64,000 nucleotides of DNA from Apium graveolens (Eukaryota; Streptophyta; Magnoliopsida; Apiales; Apiaceae): positions 138,751,263 to 138,815,262 of the forward strand of contig NC_133647.1 of the NCBI RefSeq assembly GCF_009905375.1, in the 5' to 3' direction. The position numbers and the translations under genes are program-made. The notes beneath the pieces are model-generated. The model did no database searches and was not told the origin of the DNA. It was given only the letters and a program-made list of their open reading frames with translations. Of this stretch, positions 59,396 to 64,000 are shown in pieces (positions within the stretch are counted from its first letter, which is position 1; every line of letters begins with the position of its first letter).

Positions 59396-60671
59396 TGATA
59401 CATTTCTCAAAATCATTAACTACATTTTTAAATAGCTCACCTATTATATTAATTTTAAAACCCTATTCTTTTGATAATTTAATATGTATATTATATAAAT
59501 AATATGAATATGTAATGATTAAAATTCAAATTATATGAAGAATAATTTACACGAATATCATATTTTTAGTTATTATCCATATTTTGTTTTACATAAAATA
59601 CACATACATTAGATCGACTATTATAATTGGTATTCGTTAAACATATTACTAGGCTATAAAAACAATTCTTGAAAAAAATCATAAGTAAATTTTATATCAT
59701 AATTCTAATCTAGATCCATTATCAAAGTTAATAATCAAAAGGAAATACAAAAAACTTTCATATCCTAAAATTCATATAAATTAATCTAATTAGATGGAAT
59801 ATCATGAATTTTAAGTATAGATCGTCTTATATACCATCACATATATCATCATTATATCTACCATTCCAGTTATGAATATGATGATCACCACGCTTTAAAA
59901 GCAATCTAATCTGAGAAATTTAGTGAAATATTATCAGATCTGAATGAGATATGGTATAAGTGAGGAATGATAAGCAACTTTAAAGTCATGAAAGATGAAA
60001 GAGAGGCGGTAAGTATGTAGACCAAGAGTGACCGGATGAGGAGGTAGGAGATCTATGAAATAAGTTAAGGTGAATATAAGGTCGAAATATTGATAAACAC
60101 TCAACTAGGCATAAAAAAATTATATGGGATTGTCATGAATAGGTTTCATTATGAAATTTATAATCTCAACTCTTACACTCAACTAGGCATAAAAAATTGT
60201 TATTTTACAAATCTAACTTAAAAGCAAACATTTAGACAAACTCAAATTTTAATCAACTAAATACAAAAATACAATTATTCAGAAATATTATAATGATCTA
60301 ATAATTTTGTCATATATTGTAGGGGTGTGACTAAAATTACAAAATAAAATTTATGAATAATTTCATGTAGACTTAATAGATGAGATGTATACTTAATCAG
60401 CAATTCTCGTACAATAATATCTAAAATACAATTTATTACCTTGTAATGACAATATCGACAACTTCTTATAATATATATAAATGGGGTTTATAAGAGTTTA
60501 CCATATTTTATATATATAACATAAAACTACTCGATAGTTATTTTAGAATTATCAATATATATTACTTACTGAATAATCCATAATTTAAGGTCGAAAAATA
60601 CCGATTAACTACTACCAACGACTGAACTGAGACACATGAAGGGAATTGTTACGACAAATGAACCAACTTTA

Positions 60672-63600
60672 TGTAACATCCGGGAAATATCGTGTAATTA
60701 TTGGTATCAATATATGATTATTTTGTGAATATTATATGAATTTTTGGTGAATTATTTGATGATTGATAATATTATTTGGGTTTGTATTTAATAAAATGTG
60801 TGTATATTAATTTTAATATGTCCAGAATAAAATATAGATAATTAAGATATTTTTCTGGTAATTTTTGGAGTATTATATGATTTTATAATGATTTATGAAT
60901 TATTAACTATTTTCTGAATAATTATAAAATTATTTTATAAAGCTGGGAATCGTCCGACTTCAACCGTTATTACGTTTTTACAACCCGAAACTCTTCTGAA
61001 AACTCCTTCCTAACCTAATCTGGTAATTCCGGACATTTTCTGTGTTTTGACTTTTTCGATCCGGATTACGGTTTGACCCGTGCGCGGCCCGACGCAAGAT
61101 TTTCGATACAATAATCATTTCGGTGAATCAACAAAACCCGTATTTTCGAAAGACGGGATATTATTACATTATTTTCGTATAAAGTGTTTTATAAAAAGCC
61201 CGGTTGAGATAATTATCCAAAACTGATATCAAATCGGATCGTTATTGCAATTACTTAGCGGCTAAGCAAGTAATTTAACGATCCAAAATGATCCAGAATG
61301 AACCAATATTCCGTAAATATAAATAGCATATTTCTTATTTCATTTTATTCGTTTATTCATTTACAACAAGTAAAAATATAGTAATTACAGAGAAAACCCC
61401 TAAAAACGATACGTTCTTGAAAATCAAACGTATGAACGAAGGCGTTACCGAACTCCGATTCAAGCATGTGATATATCAAAACGAAGCTCTCGAAAAGTAT
61501 TTTCTGAATTAATCAACCATTTCAGTGCAGAAATCTAGGTGATTTTGTTATTTATTTATTTTAATTCGAATTAATTATGAATTAAATTATGAATTTTTGT
61601 TCTTGATATTTTTTATATGATTTGATGGCATAATCGTGTAGATCTTTTCTTCCTGGTCATTTTGGTATATTATATGTCAAATTTGGAGTTCAGTAACATG
61701 GTTAAATTTGAGTTTGATTCTCGGGTTGTAAACTAGGGTTTATAATTGTTTGAATATTTTTAATTCGATTTGGGGGTTTTATTTTTAATGATTCTGGGTT
61801 GAAACGAGTTATATCAGATTGTAGATCGTTGTTCGAGGATTCGATTGGTACTAGTAGTTTGATCAAATATTAAATATAACAGCTCGCCGGAAAAATTTGA
61901 AGCTCGCCGGCGGCGAGATTTCGACTGGGATTTCTGGCTAAAACCGAAGTCCTTCCTCAATTTTAACTCCGTAATATGGTTCCTTGCAACGAGAGCTTCA
62001 AATCTGCACTTCCTGGGTTGTTTTCGTGCAAGGAAAAGCCGGCCGGCGACCGGCCGGTGGCGGCGCAGCGGCGGGGAAGGCGGCAGGGGGGATAAATTCC
62101 AATTTGATCCCCTGTTGTTTGCAAAAAGTATAAATTCTGTATTTTAGTTTCAAAACTTTACGAAAATAGGACTTTTGTTTACTTTATTTTAAAAACGATA
62201 CTTCTACTATTTTAAAAATCAGAAAAACTGTTTATTTTATTATTTAAAATTAAGAAAATTATTTTAATTATTTATATATTTAAAATAAATTGAATTTATT
62301 TTATTAATTAATTTTAATTAGTTTTTAATTATTTTAATTAGTCGATTAATTTATAATTAATTGATTAATTAATTTAATTAATTATTAATTAATTTTAATT
62401 GATTTAGTAATTAGATTTAATTATTTAAAATTGATTTAAAAATTCCGAAAAATAGTTTCAAGCTTTAAAATATTATTTTAAATTATTTTCAAGGCTCGAT
62501 AATTATTATAAAATTATTTTAAAGTCAGATTCGGATATTCGAACGCTAATATTTAATTATAAAATGATTCGGAGACCCATTTTAATTTCAAAAAATGGTT
62601 AAAAATTCATAATAAATCAACTGTTCGTCCGTTTAATACGAAATGAACGCCTCTAGACTCAGAAAAATATTCTGCTTTCACTAAAAATACTTTCGAGCCC
62701 TAATTTTTTTTGTATCAAAAGGGTGTTTGTTTTAGGAATCATTCTGAGTTGGTTATTAATCGATAAAATACTCTTTTTGACCGGATTCCAATTCTAAATA
62801 TATCGAGACCTATCTTTTGACGATTCAACTTATATGCTACATGAATTATGTGACTATGTGTTATATGAAATATGTGATACGTGCCTTGCGTGTTTATGTT
62901 ATGTGAACTATGAGTCCACGTGTCTATTAAACTTTATATGATTAAAGGTGATCCTTATCTGTTGTTATCGGGCGGGTAGGCGATAAAGATAAACGTATAG
63001 ACTAGACAATTATATATATTGTCAGTTCAGTGAATAATGTTATTTATGATAGATGCACATAGTTCAAGGCATTCAAGGTCAGATAGAAATGGTAGAAGTA
63101 AAGCCTGACTACGTGTAGTAATGAAATGAGTGGATTCAGAATAAAGATAAACCTAAGAGGGTAAATGATAAGAAAAGTCAAGTAGCCTGTCCAGGGAAAT
63201 ACAGATGCAACAAGACTTAGTGATATGACATCTAGTTAAAGATCAGAGGATTATCAATTGAGGCAAGTATTCCTAACCTTTCTCCTAAAATACTGTAAAT
63301 ATTTATTCGTTCCTATTCTAAATTCAGAATAGTTAAATGTTTTACATTTCGCTGCAATTACTCTTATTATTCCAGTTCTTTTCATTATTGTTCCTATAAT
63401 TTGATTGCTCTCTTGAGCAAATACCCATTCGTTCGGGTTATTTGCGAACCCTAATTTGGGATGTTTTGAAATCAAAATGATTTGATATCAAAATACTCTA
63501 CGGGCTGGACGGTTATTATGAGGACCAATGATGAGCTGGATTCTATGGGTCGGGGATGGACCGGACCCTTGGGCCATAGTGCATGGGTACCTATATGTTG

Positions 63601-64000
63601 GTGGGTCTATGCAGTTGGGTATATATCTACACTGTATCCTGACTGATCAGCAAGTTATAGTGTATATGTTGGTTTCTAGTATCCAGTCTAATTTATTGTT
63701 GATCGACATTAACGGCATTCCTTCCCGAATAGTTTATAATTATAAATCAAACAAAGATTTGATTCAAAAGGATGAAATATTGAAACGATCATTGTTCTTT
63801 TACAGAAAAATGTGATTTATGATTAAAAGCCAATGAGGGTCGAAGTTTTGTTCGCTCAGCTATTTAAATATGTAAAGACGTTTTTAAAATCATTCAACAA
63901 TTGTTTCCAGGAGTTTTCTGATCTGATACCTGGAAACCATTTATGATACTTGCTGGGCATTTTTTTTGGCTCACTCTTGCTTTGTGAACTCTTATTTCTT
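60672..64000 (+). repeat. Second copy of the 3.4-kb LTR, cut by the window end
   Basis: It starts TGTAACATCC and parallels 3495 to about 6590 in order and orientation, but with considerable divergence. Examples are the AACCCGAAACTCTTC block (60982), the AAAACCCGTATTTTCGA block (61134), the CGCCGG-rich block (61885-62085, longer and more GC-rich than in copy 1) and the AATTAATT tract (62290-62420). About 340 bp of the LTR should lie beyond the window. Whether it is a solo LTR or the 5' LTR of a full element cannot be told. The 95-codon frame at 63528-63815 lies inside the LTR and is not called a gene. Confidence 0.85.

Larger units (their letters stand above)
49800..60671. other. 10.9-kb gene-free AT-rich region
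   Basis: No reading frame with a recognisable domain on either strand, and no tRNA or rRNA gene. It holds microsatellites at 50534-50562 and 50962-51006, a MITE candidate between them, a 64-bp duplication at 51413, short tandem duplications at 58523-58720, and a pair of related blocks near 52470 and 54470. The segment 53400-54100 has the look of old LTR sequence, but no ends could be placed. Confidence 0.6.

Noticed and set aside
63528..63815. 95-codon frame near the window end
   Set aside because: Inside the second long LTR, and the corresponding part of the first copy has no matching frame.

Overview
The window looks like intergenic DNA of a flowering plant, most likely a eudicot. It is AT-rich and dominated by LTR retrotransposons of the Copia (Sirevirus-like and Tork-like) and Gypsy (Athila-like, Tat-like, chromovirus-like) groups. 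It also holds a Mutator-like transposon with spliced genes, a hAT-type MITE, an Au-like tRNA-derived SINE and one F-box gene remnant. No bacterial, organellar or rRNA signal was seen. The species cannot be told from the sequence. No intact protein-coding gene was found.

Layout. 1-2909: 3' end of a decayed plus-strand Copia element. 3495-6929: a 3.4-kb solo LTR with a perfect 5-bp target duplication (TTGAA). 9856-21054: a structurally complete Athila-like Gypsy element with TSD GTGTA, two similar LTRs, PBS, gag-pol, a third ORF and PPT. Its pol stays in one frame from gag to integrase but carries seven internal stops. 21252 to about 31100: a 5'-truncated Sirevirus-like Copia on the minus strand with its 3' LTR, a long extra ORF after pol, and many copies of a TTGCGACCA-type motif. 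31206-36711: a Mutator-like element (125-bp TIRs, 10-bp TSD) with a decayed four-exon transposase and a second, oppositely oriented gene for a GRF-zinc-finger/coiled-coil/membrane protein. 38117-39194: an F-box pseudogene, the only host-type gene remnant. 39484 to about 46400: a minus-strand Tork-like Copia with a tandemly duplicated protease, a deleted RNase H, a nested solo LTR (43672-44898) and a hAT MITE (45552-46305) next to or inside its 5' LTR. 47047-47995: a long-inverted-repeat element containing an Au-like SINE. 48300-49790: 5' end of a Tat-like Gypsy element. 49800-60671: nearly 11 kb with no recognisable gene, only small repeats. 60672-64000: a second, diverged copy of the 3.4-kb LTR, cut by the window end.

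How it fits together. This is a nest of selfish elements, not a pathway. Order of events can be read in places. The Mutator-like element lies just outside the recognisable truncated end of the Sirevirus-like element. The solo LTR landed in the leader of the Tork-like element. The hAT MITE landed beside or in that element's LTR. Many premature stops in the Athila-like and Mutator-like genes fit C-to-T changes of CAA, CAG or CGA codons, as expected for silenced, cytosine-methylated transposons. The most noteworthy items are the second gene of the Mutator-like element, the GC-rich repeat shared by the Athila-like LTRs and its internal spacer, the duplicated polypurine tract and internal promoter of that element, and the multi-copy repeat motifs of the two Sirevirus-like LTRs.
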